NCBI GenBank assembly: GCA_963724805.1
Contig: CAVRWA010000014.1
Location: 1,054,001-1,118,000 of the forward strand
Reading direction: 5' to 3'
Length of the DNA stretch: 64,000 nucleotides
Source of the DNA: CAVQZA01 sp963724805
GTDB lineage: Bacteria > Actinomycetota > Thermoleophilia > Gaiellales > Gaiellaceae
Positions 13,196 to 21,232 of the stretch are shown one piece after another (the first letter of the stretch is position 1; the number at the start of each line of letters is the position of its first letter). The position numbers and the translations under genes are program-made. Under the pieces are notes generated by a model, which was not told the DNA's origin, ran no database searches, and saw only the letters and a program-made list of their open reading frames with translations.

Positions 13196-15459
13196 GCCTT
13201 CGCCTCCTGGAGCGCACGCCACACGTTCTCGCCGTTCACGGGCATCTCGACGTGGCGCACGCCGTAGGGGGCGAGCGCGTCGATCACGGCGCTCTGGACG
13301 GCCGGCGTGGAGCCGATCGTGCCCGACTCGCCGATCCCCTTCGCGCCGAGCGGGTTCAGCGGCGTCGGCGTCACCATCTCGACCGCCTCCCACGAGGGGA
13401 GGTCGGCCGCCGAGGGGAAGGCGTAGCCGAGGAACGTGCTCGTCAGCGGGTTCCCGTCCGCGTCGTAGGAGAAGTGCTCGTAGAGCGCCTGCGAGACTCC
13501 GGTTGCGACGCCGCCGTGCACCTGGCCCTCCGCGACGAGCGGGTTGATCAGGGTTCCGGCGTCGTCGACCGCGACCAGCCGCAGCAGCTCGACCTGTGCC
13601 GTCTCGACGTCGACCTCGACCAGGGCGACGTGCGCGCCGAACGGAAAGGACGGAGGCGCCGTGAACTCGTGCACGACCTTGAGCTCCTCGAGCTTTCCGT
13701 CGGCGGCGGCCTTCGAGGCGAGCTCCGCCCACGTGAGCGCCTGGGTGGGCGAGCCGGCGGGATGGAAGGCGCCGAGCGCCGGATCGAGCACGATGTCGGA
13801 CGCGGCCGCCTCGAGGTAGTCGGCGGTCAGCTTCTTCGCGTGCTCGACGACCTCCTCGGACGCGACCTTCGCCGCGGAGCCGCCGATCTGCAGCGACTTC
13901 GAGCCGTAGGTGCCGGTGCCGGCCGCGACCGCGTCGGTGTCGCCCTTGACGACCGTGATCCTCTCGAGCGGCAGGCCGAGCTGCTCGGCGGCGATCATCG
14001 CGAAGGTCGTCTCGTGGCCCTGGCCGTGCGAGAACGAGCCGGTGCGGAGGATCGCGTCGCCGTCGGCCGTGATCTCCACCTCGCCGAACTCCTTCTCGGC
14101 GATCCCGTTCGTGATCTCGACGTAGGTGCTGATCCCGATCCCGAGCTGCTTCGGGCCGCCCTCCTCGCGGCGGCGCTTCTGCGCCTCGCGCAGCTCGTCG
14201 TAGCCGGCCGAGCGCAGCGCGAGGTCGAGCGCGCCCTCGTAGTCGCCGGAGTCGTAGGCCGCGTGGGAGGCGGTCGTGTACGGGAACGCGTCCTTCGGGA
14301 TGAAGTTCCTGCGCCGGATCTCGGCGGGATCGAGCTGCAGCTCGGCGGCGAGCGTGTCCATCGCGCGCTCGACCGCCTGCGTGGCCTCCGGCCGGCCCGC
14401 GCCGCGGAACGCGGCGATCGGCGTCGTGTTCGTGACGAAGGCACGGCTCGAGGTCTCGATCGCCGGGAAGGCGTAGACGCCGCTCGACATGAGGCCGGTC
14501 AGGTTCGGCAGGAAGGCGCCGAGGCCCGGGTAGGCGCCCACGTCGGCCACGATCTCGAGCCGGAACGCGCCGACCTTCCCCTCGCGGTCCGAGCCGATCG
14601 TGAAGGTCAGCTCCTGGCCGCGGCCGTGGTTGAGCGCGACCATGCTCTCGGAGCGCGTCTCGGTCCAGCGGACGGGCCGCCCGGTCCGGCGGGCGAGCCA
14701 GGCGACGAGGAGCTCCTCGACGCTGACCATCTTCGCGCCGAAGCCGCCGCCGACGTCCGGAGCGACCACGCGCACGTCCGCCGGGTCGAGGCCGAGCACG
14801 CCGGCGAGCACGCCGCGGTCCTGGTGCGGGGTCTGCGTCGAGAGCCAGGCGGTGAGGCGGCCGTCGGCGCCGACCTCTGCCGCGGCGGAGCGCGGCTCGA
14901 GCGGGCAGGCCGCCATCCGCTGGCTCGTGATCGTGCCCGAGACGACCACGTCGCAGCCGTCGAAGAGCGTCTCGTCGCGCTCCGGCGCGCCGCCGACCGC
15001 GGCGAGGTTCGTGCCGACTCCCGGGAACAGGAGCACCTCGTCCTTCGCGGCCTGGTGCGGGCCGATCACGGCGGGCAGCGGGTCGTAGTCGACGGCCACG
15101 AGCTCGGCGGCGTCCGCACCCGCCGCGCGCCCTTCGCTGAGCACCACGGCGACGATCTCGCCGACGAAGCGGACGGTGTCCGTGGCCATCACCGGCCGGC
15201 CCATCGCGGCGTCCAGGCCCGGGAAGGGCGGCGGCCCGAAGGGCGGCAGGTCGACGTCCGCGCCGGTCAGCACCTGCACGTCCGGCAGGGCCTCGGCGGC
15301 CGACGTGTCGATCCCGTTCACCCGCGCGTGCGCAAGGGGCGAGCGGACGAAGGTGATGGTGAGCGCGCCCTCGAGCGGCAGGTTCTCGACGTACTGCCCC
15401 GCGCCGCGGAGGAAGCGCCCGTCCTCGGTTCGGAGGACTCGATTGCCGAGGATGCTCAC
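13192..15459 (-). CDS. Molybdenum hydroxylase large subunit, xanthine dehydrogenase family (form II-like)
   Basis: A 755-residue molybdopterin-cytosine-dinucleotide-type subunit. The active-site loop reads AFRGAGR at residues 350-356. Form I CO dehydrogenases have AYXCSFR there, so this protein lacks the copper-binding cysteine and resembles form II (AYRGAGR). The C-terminal GIGESGTIGS carries the catalytic Glu. Other landmarks are VVAPDVGGGFGAK and GQGHETTFAM. Form II enzymes mostly act on aldehydes, N-heterocycles or aromatic acids. It heads the operon that continues to the extradiol dioxygenase and O-demethylase genes, so hydroxylation of an aromatic or oxidation of an aldehyde is likely. 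Operon order L-S-M also differs from classical cox (M-S-L). Confidence 0.9.
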   Translation of the reverse strand: MSILGNRVLRTEDGRFLRGAGQYVENLPLEGALTITFVRSPLAHARVNGIDTSAAEALPDVQVLTGADVDLPPFGPPPFPGLDAAMGRPVMATDTVRFVGEIVAVVLSEGRAAGADAAELVAVDYDPLPAVIGPHQAAKDEVLLFPGVGTNLAAVGGAPERDETLFDGCDVVVSGTITSQRMAACPLEPRSAAAEVGADGRLTAWLSTQTPHQDRGVLAGVLGLDPADVRVVAPDVGGGFGAKMVSVEELLVAWLARRTGRPVRWTETRSESMVALNHGRGQELTFTIGSDREGKVGAFRLEIVADVGAYPGLGAFLPNLTGLMSSGVYAFPAIETSSRAFVTNTTPIAAFRGAGRPEATQAVERAMDTLAAELQLDPAEIRRRNFIPKDAFPYTTASHAAYDSGDYEGALDLALRSAGYDELREAQKRRREEGGPKQLGIGISTYVEITNGIAEKEFGEVEITADGDAILRTGSFSHGQGHETTFAMIAAEQLGLPLERITVVKGDTDAVAAGTGTYGSKSLQIGGSAAKVASEEVVEHAKKLTADYLEAAASDIVLDPALGAFHPAGSPTQALTWAELASKAAADGKLEELKVVHEFTAPPSFPFGAHVALVEVDVETAQVELLRLVAVDDAGTLINPLVAEGQVHGGVATGVSQALYEHFSYDADGNPLTSTFLGYAFPSAADLPSWEAVEMVTPTPLNPLGAKGIGESGTIGSTPAVQSAVIDALAPYGVRHVEMPVNGENVWRALQEAKA

Positions 15460-15507
15460 GGAATCGAGCCTACCGTCCTTTTACCGGTCGGACAACCTGG
15501 GTCCGAG

Positions 15508-15666
15508 CCAGGGGTCAGACCCCGCACCAAGAGAGTGACGAAGTATCGACAGCGGCGGCGCTTCGCGCCAAGCCTGCCGGTGTCGCCGCGACCAAGAAGC
15601 CCCTGCATTTGAGCAGTTTCAGAGTTCGACGTGCCCCTTCGGGACACGCCCAGGGTCTGACCCCGG
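15508..15666. repeat. Small element with terminal inverted repeats (REP/MITE-like)
   Basis: The 214-base gap between two minus-strand operons holds a 159-base segment whose ends are inverted copies sharing GGGGTCAGACCC (15508-15524 and, reversed, 15650-15666). Each end is itself nearly palindromic. Inside is a GTGCCCCTTCGGGACAC hairpin. Palindromes with a GGTCAGACC core are known as dispersed REP-like sequences associated with tyrosine transposases in diverse bacteria, but no transposase is encoded here. The right end stops eight bases before the E1 beta stop codon. Confidence 0.5.
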
Positions 15667-15673
15667 TTTCGCG

Positions 15674-16642
15674 TCAGCGGCCGAGCACCTCGCGCACGGC
15701 CGCGGCCACCTCGGCCTTGCCCGGGAGGTACGCGTCCTCGAGCGGAGGGCTGAACGGGACCGGCGCGAACGGCGCGCCCACACGCGCGATCGGCGCGTCG
15801 AGCTGGTCGAACGCGGCCGCCTGCACCTGCGCGACGAGCTCGGCGCCGAAGCCGCCGTGCACGACCGCCTCGTGCGCGACCACGAGCCGGTGAGTGCGCG
15901 CGACCGACTCGACGATCGCTTCGAGGTCGAGCGGAACCAGCGTGCGCGGGTCGATCACCTCCGCCTCGATCCCCTCCGCGGCGAGCTCCTCGGCCGCCGC
16001 GACCGCTTCGTGGACGAGCCGCGAGAGCCCGACGACCGTGACGTCGCGCCCAGGCCGCACGAGCCGGGCCCGGCCGAGCGGAACCGGTTCGGTGCCGTCG
16101 GCGAGCTCGTCGTCCCGGAAGTACAGCGTCTTGTTCTCGACGAAGACGACGGGGTTCGGGTCGGCGATCGCGGTCGCGAGCAGGCCGGCGGCGTCCGCGG
16201 CCGTGCTGGGCATCGCCACCTTCAGCCCGGGCACGTGCGTCAGCCACGCTTCGAGGCTCTGCGAGTGCTGCGCGCCGCCGCGCTGGCCCGCGCCGCCCTG
16301 CGTCCGCAGCACGAGCGGCACCGTGAGCTGGCCGCCGGACATGAAGTGCGCCTTCGCCGCCTGGTTGACGAGCTGGTCGAGCGCGAGCGTGACGAAGTCG
16401 ACGAACATGATCTCGATCACGGGACGCAGCCCCGACTGCGCGGCGCCGATCGCGATCCCGCAGATCGCGGCCTCGCTGATCGGCGTGTTACGGACCCGCT
16501 CCGTGCCGAACTCCTCGGCGAGCCCCGCGGTCGCGCCCCACGGCCCGCCCTCGGCCACATCCTCGCCGATCACGAGCACGCGCGGGTCGGCGCGCATCGC
16601 CCCTGCGAGCGTCGCGGTGATCGCCTGCAGGTACGTCGTCAC
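15674..16642 (-). CDS. 2-oxoacid/acetoin dehydrogenase E1 beta subunit (pair 1)
   Basis: A 322-residue transketolase-type beta subunit starting at a GTG that overlaps the alpha subunit stop. Typical segments are VIGEDVAEGGPWGAT, NTPISEAAICGIAIGAA, HSQSLEAWLTHVPGLKVAMPSTAADA (given in parts across about 130-155) and EVIDPRTLVPLD. With the alpha subunit it forms an alpha2-beta2 thiamine-diphosphate enzyme that decarboxylates a 2-oxoacid or cleaves acetoin. No E2 or E3 gene is nearby, which is unusual. The family cannot be narrowed further by eye. Confidence 0.87.
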   Translation of the reverse strand: MTTYLQAITATLAGAMRADPRVLVIGEDVAEGGPWGATAGLAEEFGTERVRNTPISEAAICGIAIGAAQSGLRPVIEIMFVDFVTLALDQLVNQAAKAHFMSGGQLTVPLVLRTQGGAGQRGGAQHSQSLEAWLTHVPGLKVAMPSTAADAAGLLATAIADPNPVVFVENKTLYFRDDELADGTEPVPLGRARLVRPGRDVTVVGLSRLVHEAVAAAEELAAEGIEAEVIDPRTLVPLDLEAIVESVARTHRLVVAHEAVVHGGFGAELVAQVQAAAFDQLDAPIARVGAPFAPVPFSPPLEDAYLPGKAEVAAAVREVLGR

Positions 16643-17595
16643 TGTGCGTAGACGAGCTCGGTCGTCAGGCCGGGCGCCGGGAAGGGGCTCTCGCGCGCGA
16701 ACTCCACCGCCGCCTCGACCTCGTCGCGCGCCTCCTCCTCGAGCCGCGCAGGCGCGGCCTCGTCGAGCCAGCCTTCCGAGAGGCCGAGCCGCTGCAGCCG
16801 CAGGATGGGGTCGAGCTCCTGCCAGGCCTCGGCGGCGAGCGCCTGCCGGTAGTGCTGCGGGTCGCCCTCGTAGTGACCGCGCAGCCGGTGGGTCAGGCAC
16901 TCGAGCAAGAACGGCCCTTCGCCGGTTCGCGCGTCGGAGAGGAACCGGCCGAATGCAGCGCGAACCGCAACCACGTCGTTGCCGTCGACCGTCTCGCGGT
17001 CGAAGTGCCACGGCGCCACGACGTCGCTGACCCGCTCGACCGTCGTGTGCGCCGAGCGCGGCGTGAACTCGGCGAAGCCGTTGTTCTCGCAGACGAGGAT
17101 CACCGGCAGCCGCCAGAGCGTGGCCAGGTTGACCGACTCGACGAAGATGCCGCCCTGGACGGCGCCGTCGCCGAAGAAGACGACCGTGACCTGGTCGCCG
17201 CCGAGCAGCCGCGCGGCAAGCGCGCTGCCGAGCGCAAGCGGGACGTTGCCGCCGACCACGCCCGTCGCGCCGAGCAGCCCGTGCTCGACGTCCACGAGGT
17301 GCATCGACCCACCCAGGCCGCGGCAGAGCCCGCCGTCGCGTCCCATCAGCTCGGCCAGCAGCGGCCCCAGCGGAGCGCCCTTCGCGATCGCGTGCCCGTG
17401 CGCGCGGTGGCTCGAGTAGACCGGGTCGTCGGGCCGCAGTTGCCCGCACACGCCCACCGCCACCGCCTCCTGGCCGACGCTCAGGTGGACCAGGCCGTGG
17501 ACCTCGTCCGCGCGCACGAGCTGGCCGACCCGCTCCTCGAAGACCCGGATCCGCCACATCGCGCGGAGCGACTCGAGCCCCGCTTCGTCGGCCAC
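16639..17595 (-). CDS. 2-oxoacid/acetoin dehydrogenase E1 alpha subunit (pair 1)
   Basis: A 318-residue thiamine-diphosphate subunit. The cofactor signature GDGAVQGG through CENNGFAEFTP is at about 142-175, and the phosphorylation-loop-like GGSMHLVDVEHG is near 95. The N-terminal MWRIRVFEERV helix is standard for AcoA/PdhA proteins. It overlaps its beta subunit by four bases and follows the second pair's beta gene after three bases, so all four E1 genes form one transcript running from about 19618 down to 15674. Confidence 0.88.
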   Translation of the reverse strand: MADEAGLESLRAMWRIRVFEERVGQLVRADEVHGLVHLSVGQEAVAVGVCGQLRPDDPVYSSHRAHGHAIAKGAPLGPLLAELMGRDGGLCRGLGGSMHLVDVEHGLLGATGVVGGNVPLALGSALAARLLGGDQVTVVFFGDGAVQGGIFVESVNLATLWRLPVILVCENNGFAEFTPRSAHTTVERVSDVVAPWHFDRETVDGNDVVAVRAAFGRFLSDARTGEGPFLLECLTHRLRGHYEGDPQHYRQALAAEAWQELDPILRLQRLGLSEGWLDEAAPARLEEEARDEVEAAVEFARESPFPAPGLTTELVYAQ

Positions 17596-17598
17596 CGG

Positions 17599-18579
17599 CT
17601 AGGCCACGATCGGCGCGGAGCCCAGCACCTGCTGCACCGCCTCGACGATCTTCGGCACGTCCGGCAGGAGGTAGTCCTCCATCGGCTGGCTGTACGGGAT
17701 CGTCGCGTCGAGCGCCGTCACGAGCTTGATCGGCGCCTTCAGCGACGAGAAGCCCTCGGAGGCGACCTCGGCCGCGATCACTGCCGCCGCCGAGCCGTGG
17801 CGGGTGGACTGGTCGACGACGACGAGGCGCCCCGTCTTCTCCACCGACTTGAGGATCGTCGCGGTGTCGAGGGGCGCGAGCGTGCGCGGGTCGATCACCT
17901 CGGCGCTGACGCTCTCGGCCGCGAGCTGGTCGGCGGCCGCGAGCGCCTTGTCGACGAGCCAGCCGATCGCGACGATCGTGACGTCGCTCCCCTCGCGCCG
18001 CACGGCCGCCTGGCCGAGCGGGACGACGTGCTCGCCGTCCGGCACCTCGCCGTGCTCGAGCGTCAGGAGGTAGTGGTGGAAGTAGACGACGGGGTTGTCG
18101 TCGCGGATCGCCGCGGCCATCAGGCCCTTCGCGTCTGCCGCGGTCGACGGGACCGCGACCTTGAGCCCGGGCACGCCCATGAACATGCCGTAGATTGTCC
18201 CGGTGTGCTGGCCGGACCAGCCGGCGGTGAAGCCGTAGCCGGCCTTGAGCACGAGCGGCACCGTGACCTGGCCCTTTGTCATGTAGTGGAAGCGGTTCGC
18301 CTCGTTCACGACCTGGTCCATCGCGACGAGCATGAACTCCGCCATGTACAGCTCGACGACCGGGCGGTAACCCGCCATCGCCGCGCCGACGGCCATCCCG
18401 ATTTCGGCGGTCTCGGAGATCGGCGTGACGCGGACGCGGTCGGCGCCGAACGTCTGCAGGAACGGGTCGTTCTCGGTCGTCGCGATGTTCTGCCCGAAGT
18501 AGAGGACGCGCTCGTCGCGCTCCATCTCGAGGCGGATGGCCTCCTCGATCGCGGCGATGTAGGGGAGCTCGTGTGCCAT
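17599..18579 (-). CDS. 2-oxoacid/acetoin dehydrogenase E1 beta subunit (pair 2)
   Basis: A 326-residue transketolase-type beta subunit, clearly paralogous to pair 1 (shared VIDPRTL-PLD, PISE, MPSTAADA). Segments include FGQNIATTENDPFLQTFG, where the usual GEDV is replaced by GQNI, so the thiamine pocket may differ slightly. The alpha partner lies ten bases upstream. It lies within the four-gene E1 operon. Confidence 0.87.
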   Translation of the reverse strand: MAHELPYIAAIEEAIRLEMERDERVLYFGQNIATTENDPFLQTFGADRVRVTPISETAEIGMAVGAAMAGYRPVVELYMAEFMLVAMDQVVNEANRFHYMTKGQVTVPLVLKAGYGFTAGWSGQHTGTIYGMFMGVPGLKVAVPSTAADAKGLMAAAIRDDNPVVYFHHYLLTLEHGEVPDGEHVVPLGQAAVRREGSDVTIVAIGWLVDKALAAADQLAAESVSAEVIDPRTLAPLDTATILKSVEKTGRLVVVDQSTRHGSAAAVIAAEVASEGFSSLKAPIKLVTALDATIPYSQPMEDYLLPDVPKIVEAVQQVLGSAPIVA

Positions 18580-18589
18580 GTCGCGTCTC

Positions 18590-19618
18590 CTAGGCGTAGA
18601 CGTAGTTGACGGCGGCTTCCGGCGACGGGAACGGGCTCGCGAGCCCGAACGCGACCGCCTCCTCCATCTCCTGCTTCACCGACTCGGCGATCGTGTCCGC
18701 CTCCTCGGCGGTCAGCGTGCCGTCGGTGACGAGCTTCGCGCGGAACCGCGGCACCGGGTCGCCGCGCAGCGCCGCCTCGTACTCCTCCGCGTTGCCGAAG
18801 ACGGTGATCGCCTCGTGCTCCGGGAAGTGGAGCGGGATCCCGGGTGGGGCGATGATGTTGCCGTGGGCGCTCAGCCGGTAGACGAGCGACTCGACGAGGG
18901 TCGGGCCCTCGCCGGCGCGGGCGCGGTCGACCGCCGCCCTGACGGTCCCGTAGACGGCGACCGGGTCGGTGCCGTCGACGGTGACGCCCGGCATCGAGTA
19001 CGCCTGCGCCTTCACGGCGAGCGGCTCGCCGGCGGCGGCGTTCGCATCCTCCTGGTCGGTGCGCGTGACGACGTTGTAGCTATTGTTCTCCATGATGTAG
19101 ACGACGGGAAGCTTCCACAGCGACGCGATGTTCAGCGACTCGTGGAACGCGCCCTGCTTCGAGGCGCCGTCGCCGAAGAAGGCGAGCACGACCTGGCCCT
19201 TGCCGCGGATCTGCGCGGCGTAGGCGGCGCCGGTCGCGTGCGGGATCCCCTGCCCGACGATGCCCGAGGTGCCGAGGAAGCCGCGCGCGACGTCGGTCAG
19301 GTGCATCGAGCCGCCGTAGCCGCCGCAGAGCCCGCCCTCGCGGCCGTAGATCTCGGCCATCATCGCCCTCGGATCGGTGCCGAGCGCGATCGGGTAGCCG
19401 TGGCAGCGGTACGTCGTCAGCAGCTGGTCGTCCGGCCCGAGCGTCGCGAGGGAGCCGACGATCGAAGCCTCGGCTCCGTCTGCCAAGTGCGTGTGGCCGC
19501 GGATCACGCCCGGGTGCTCCTCGAACGTCCGCTTGACCCGCTCCTCGAACTCGCGGATCCGCAGCATCTGGGTGAACATCCAGACAAGCCGCTCCTTGTC
19601 GAGGCCGTTCTCGGGCAC
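18590..19618 (-). CDS. 2-oxoacid/acetoin dehydrogenase E1 alpha subunit (pair 2)
   Basis: A 342-residue thiamine-diphosphate subunit beginning at GTG 19618, with an AAGGAG Shine-Dalgarno eight bases upstream. The signature GDGASKQGAFHE to MENNSYNVVT lies near 157-187, and GGSMHLTDVARGFLG near 109. It is the first gene of the four-gene E1 operon and is divergent from the solute-binding protein gene at 19891, with 272 bases of shared regulatory region between them. Confidence 0.88.
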   Translation of the reverse strand: MPENGLDKERLVWMFTQMLRIREFEERVKRTFEEHPGVIRGHTHLADGAEASIVGSLATLGPDDQLLTTYRCHGYPIALGTDPRAMMAEIYGREGGLCGGYGGSMHLTDVARGFLGTSGIVGQGIPHATGAAYAAQIRGKGQVVLAFFGDGASKQGAFHESLNIASLWKLPVVYIMENNSYNVVTRTDQEDANAAAGEPLAVKAQAYSMPGVTVDGTDPVAVYGTVRAAVDRARAGEGPTLVESLVYRLSAHGNIIAPPGIPLHFPEHEAITVFGNAEEYEAALRGDPVPRFRAKLVTDGTLTAEEADTIAESVKQEMEEAVAFGLASPFPSPEAAVNYVYA

Positions 19619-19890
19619 CGGTGCTCCTTTCTCGTGCTGTCGGCTCGGACTCGCTCGAATCTAACCACGCGGGCAGATCCCGCGAAGCCGAGGCCGCCCG
19701 ACCGTCATGTCGAAATGTGCACGGACGGTTAACTCGTTCGCGTCGACTGTGCGCACACTGCGAAGAGCGCTCCTAACGTCCGCGCAAAGATCGCCGTCTA
19801 AGGGGGCGTCCCCCCGTGCATCTGCTTGGTTCATGACGGTTCACGGAAAATGCGTGCTCGACGACGAGCACAGATGAAGGAGGAACGCCC
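19619..19890. promoter_or_regulatory. Divergent control region between the E1 operon and the ABC importer operon
   Basis: No gene fits in this 272-base gap. It contains a 10-base palindrome TGTGCGCACA (19748-19757) with a related TGTGCAC nearby at about 19716. It also holds a GGGGGCGTCCCCCC hairpin near 19802-19815 and a leader stem-loop just before the Shine-Dalgarno of the importer gene. Promoter hexamers could not be assigned with confidence. Confidence 0.4.
19854..19871 (+). promoter_or_regulatory. Leader stem-loop before the importer gene
   Basis: GTGCTCG and CGAGCAC form a perfect 7-base stem around an ACGA loop, five bases upstream of the AAGGAGG ribosome binding site (19877-19883). 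It may be an operator or an RNA element affecting ribosome access. Confidence 0.35.
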
Positions 19891-21174
19891 GTGAGGTCTG
19901 CAGCAAGGACTCCACTCGGACGTCTCGCGATCGCCGTTGGGATCGTTGCGGTCGCACTCGCCGTCACGGTCCCCATCGCTCTCGGGGTGGGCTCCGCGTC
20001 AGGCCCGGTCACCAACTACGTCGCCTACACCGGCGGCAAGGCCGGCAAGGCGAACCCGAAGCTCTCGCCGGTCGTGATCGGGGCGATCAACACGCAGGGG
20101 GGCCAGGTGCTCGTCGGGCCGGGCTGGACGGACGGCGTCAAGACGGCGGTGCAGTACGTCAATAAGTACCTCGGCGGCGTCGGGGGCCACCCGTTGGTCG
20201 TGCGCTATTGCTTCACCACTTCCGCGGAGGAGGAAGGAACGAAGTGTGGGCAGCAATTTGCGAACGACAACAAGATCAAGGTCGTCGAGTTCGGCGCGGT
20301 CGCCGTCGGCAACCAGTCGTTCTACGCGGCGCTCGGCAACAAGAAGCCGACCGTCGGCGGCGTCGAGTTGCTCCCGGTCGACGCGCAGCGAAAGAACGGC
20401 TTCGCGCTCTTCGGGACGAACGACTCCGTTCTCGGCCCGTGGGGCACGCTCGGCAAGGACGTCCTCCACGCCAAGACGGCGGCCGTCGTCTACGTGCAGA
20501 TCCCCGGGATCGACTACGGCGCGAAGGTCGAGAAGGCGAGCCTCGAGTCGGCGGGGATCAAGACGACGCTGGTCGGCTTCCCGCCCACAGCAACCGACTT
20601 GACGGGGCCGCTCACCGCGGCCGGCGCTCAGAACGCGGACATGATCGTGCCGCAGTCGAATGCGGGCGGCTGCGTCAACATCGCCAAGGCGCTTGCGCAG
20701 CTCGGGAAGAGCAGCACGCCTGTCGTCTCCAACCCGCTCTGCCTGGATCCGGCCGTTCCGGCCGGTCTCGGCGGCGACCTCCCGAAGTGGATCTACGGCA
20801 TCGCCTCGTCGCTCGGCTTCGACACGACCGATCCCGCAGTCAAGCCGTTCGTCAGGGGGCTGACCCTGGTCGGCCAGCCGAAGCTCGCGGCCGACGCCTG
20901 GGTGATCGTCGCCTGGGGCCAGATCCTGACGACGGTGAAGATGATGAACCAGATCGGCGTCAACAAGGTCACCTCGGCGAACTTCACCAAGGCGATCAGG
21001 GCGTTCAAGGGCCCGCAGGCCCTCGGCGCCCCGAGTCTCCAGTGCGGGAAGTACCCCGAAGAGCCGGCTGCTTGCAACGACCAGGCGCAGTTCTTCCAGT
21101 ACCAGGGCGCCGGGAAGTTCAAGCGCATCACCGGCTTCCTGAGGCCGCCGAGCACCTTCAAGCTCGGAGGCTGA
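19891..21174 (+). CDS. Branched-chain amino acid-type ABC transporter substrate-binding protein
   Basis: A 427-residue exported binding protein (periplasmic-binding type I fold, Leu/Ile/Val-binding family). The signal region has an early RR, then a hydrophobic segment (about 12-34, LAIAVGIVAVALAVTVPIAL), with no lipobox Cys. The mature part opens with VVIGAINTQGGQVLVGPGWTDG, and the second lobe with AAVVYVQIPGIDYGA. The GTG start is supported by AAGGAGG seven bases upstream. It is the first gene of an importer operon that also encodes an O-demethylase, so the ligand may be a methoxylated aromatic acid; family members in other bacteria bind aromatic acids as well as amino acids. Confidence 0.87.
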   Translation: MRSAARTPLGRLAIAVGIVAVALAVTVPIALGVGSASGPVTNYVAYTGGKAGKANPKLSPVVIGAINTQGGQVLVGPGWTDGVKTAVQYVNKYLGGVGGHPLVVRYCFTTSAEEEGTKCGQQFANDNKIKVVEFGAVAVGNQSFYAALGNKKPTVGGVELLPVDAQRKNGFALFGTNDSVLGPWGTLGKDVLHAKTAAVVYVQIPGIDYGAKVEKASLESAGIKTTLVGFPPTATDLTGPLTAAGAQNADMIVPQSNAGGCVNIAKALAQLGKSSTPVVSNPLCLDPAVPAGLGGDLPKWIYGIASSLGFDTTDPAVKPFVRGLTLVGQPKLAADAWVIVAWGQILTTVKMMNQIGVNKVTSANFTKAIRAFKGPQALGAPSLQCGKYPEEPAACNDQAQFFQYQGAGKFKRITGFLRPPSTFKLGG

Positions 21175-21232
21175 GCACGACGTCTCCCGATAGGGCGGGG
21201 CCGCGGCAGCGCGGCCCCGCCTCCTCGGGTGC

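Noticed and set aside
13192..15459. Aerobic CO dehydrogenase (form I CoxL)
   Set aside because: The AYXCSFR active-site loop with its cysteine is replaced by AFRGAGR, so CO oxidation as the main role is not supported.
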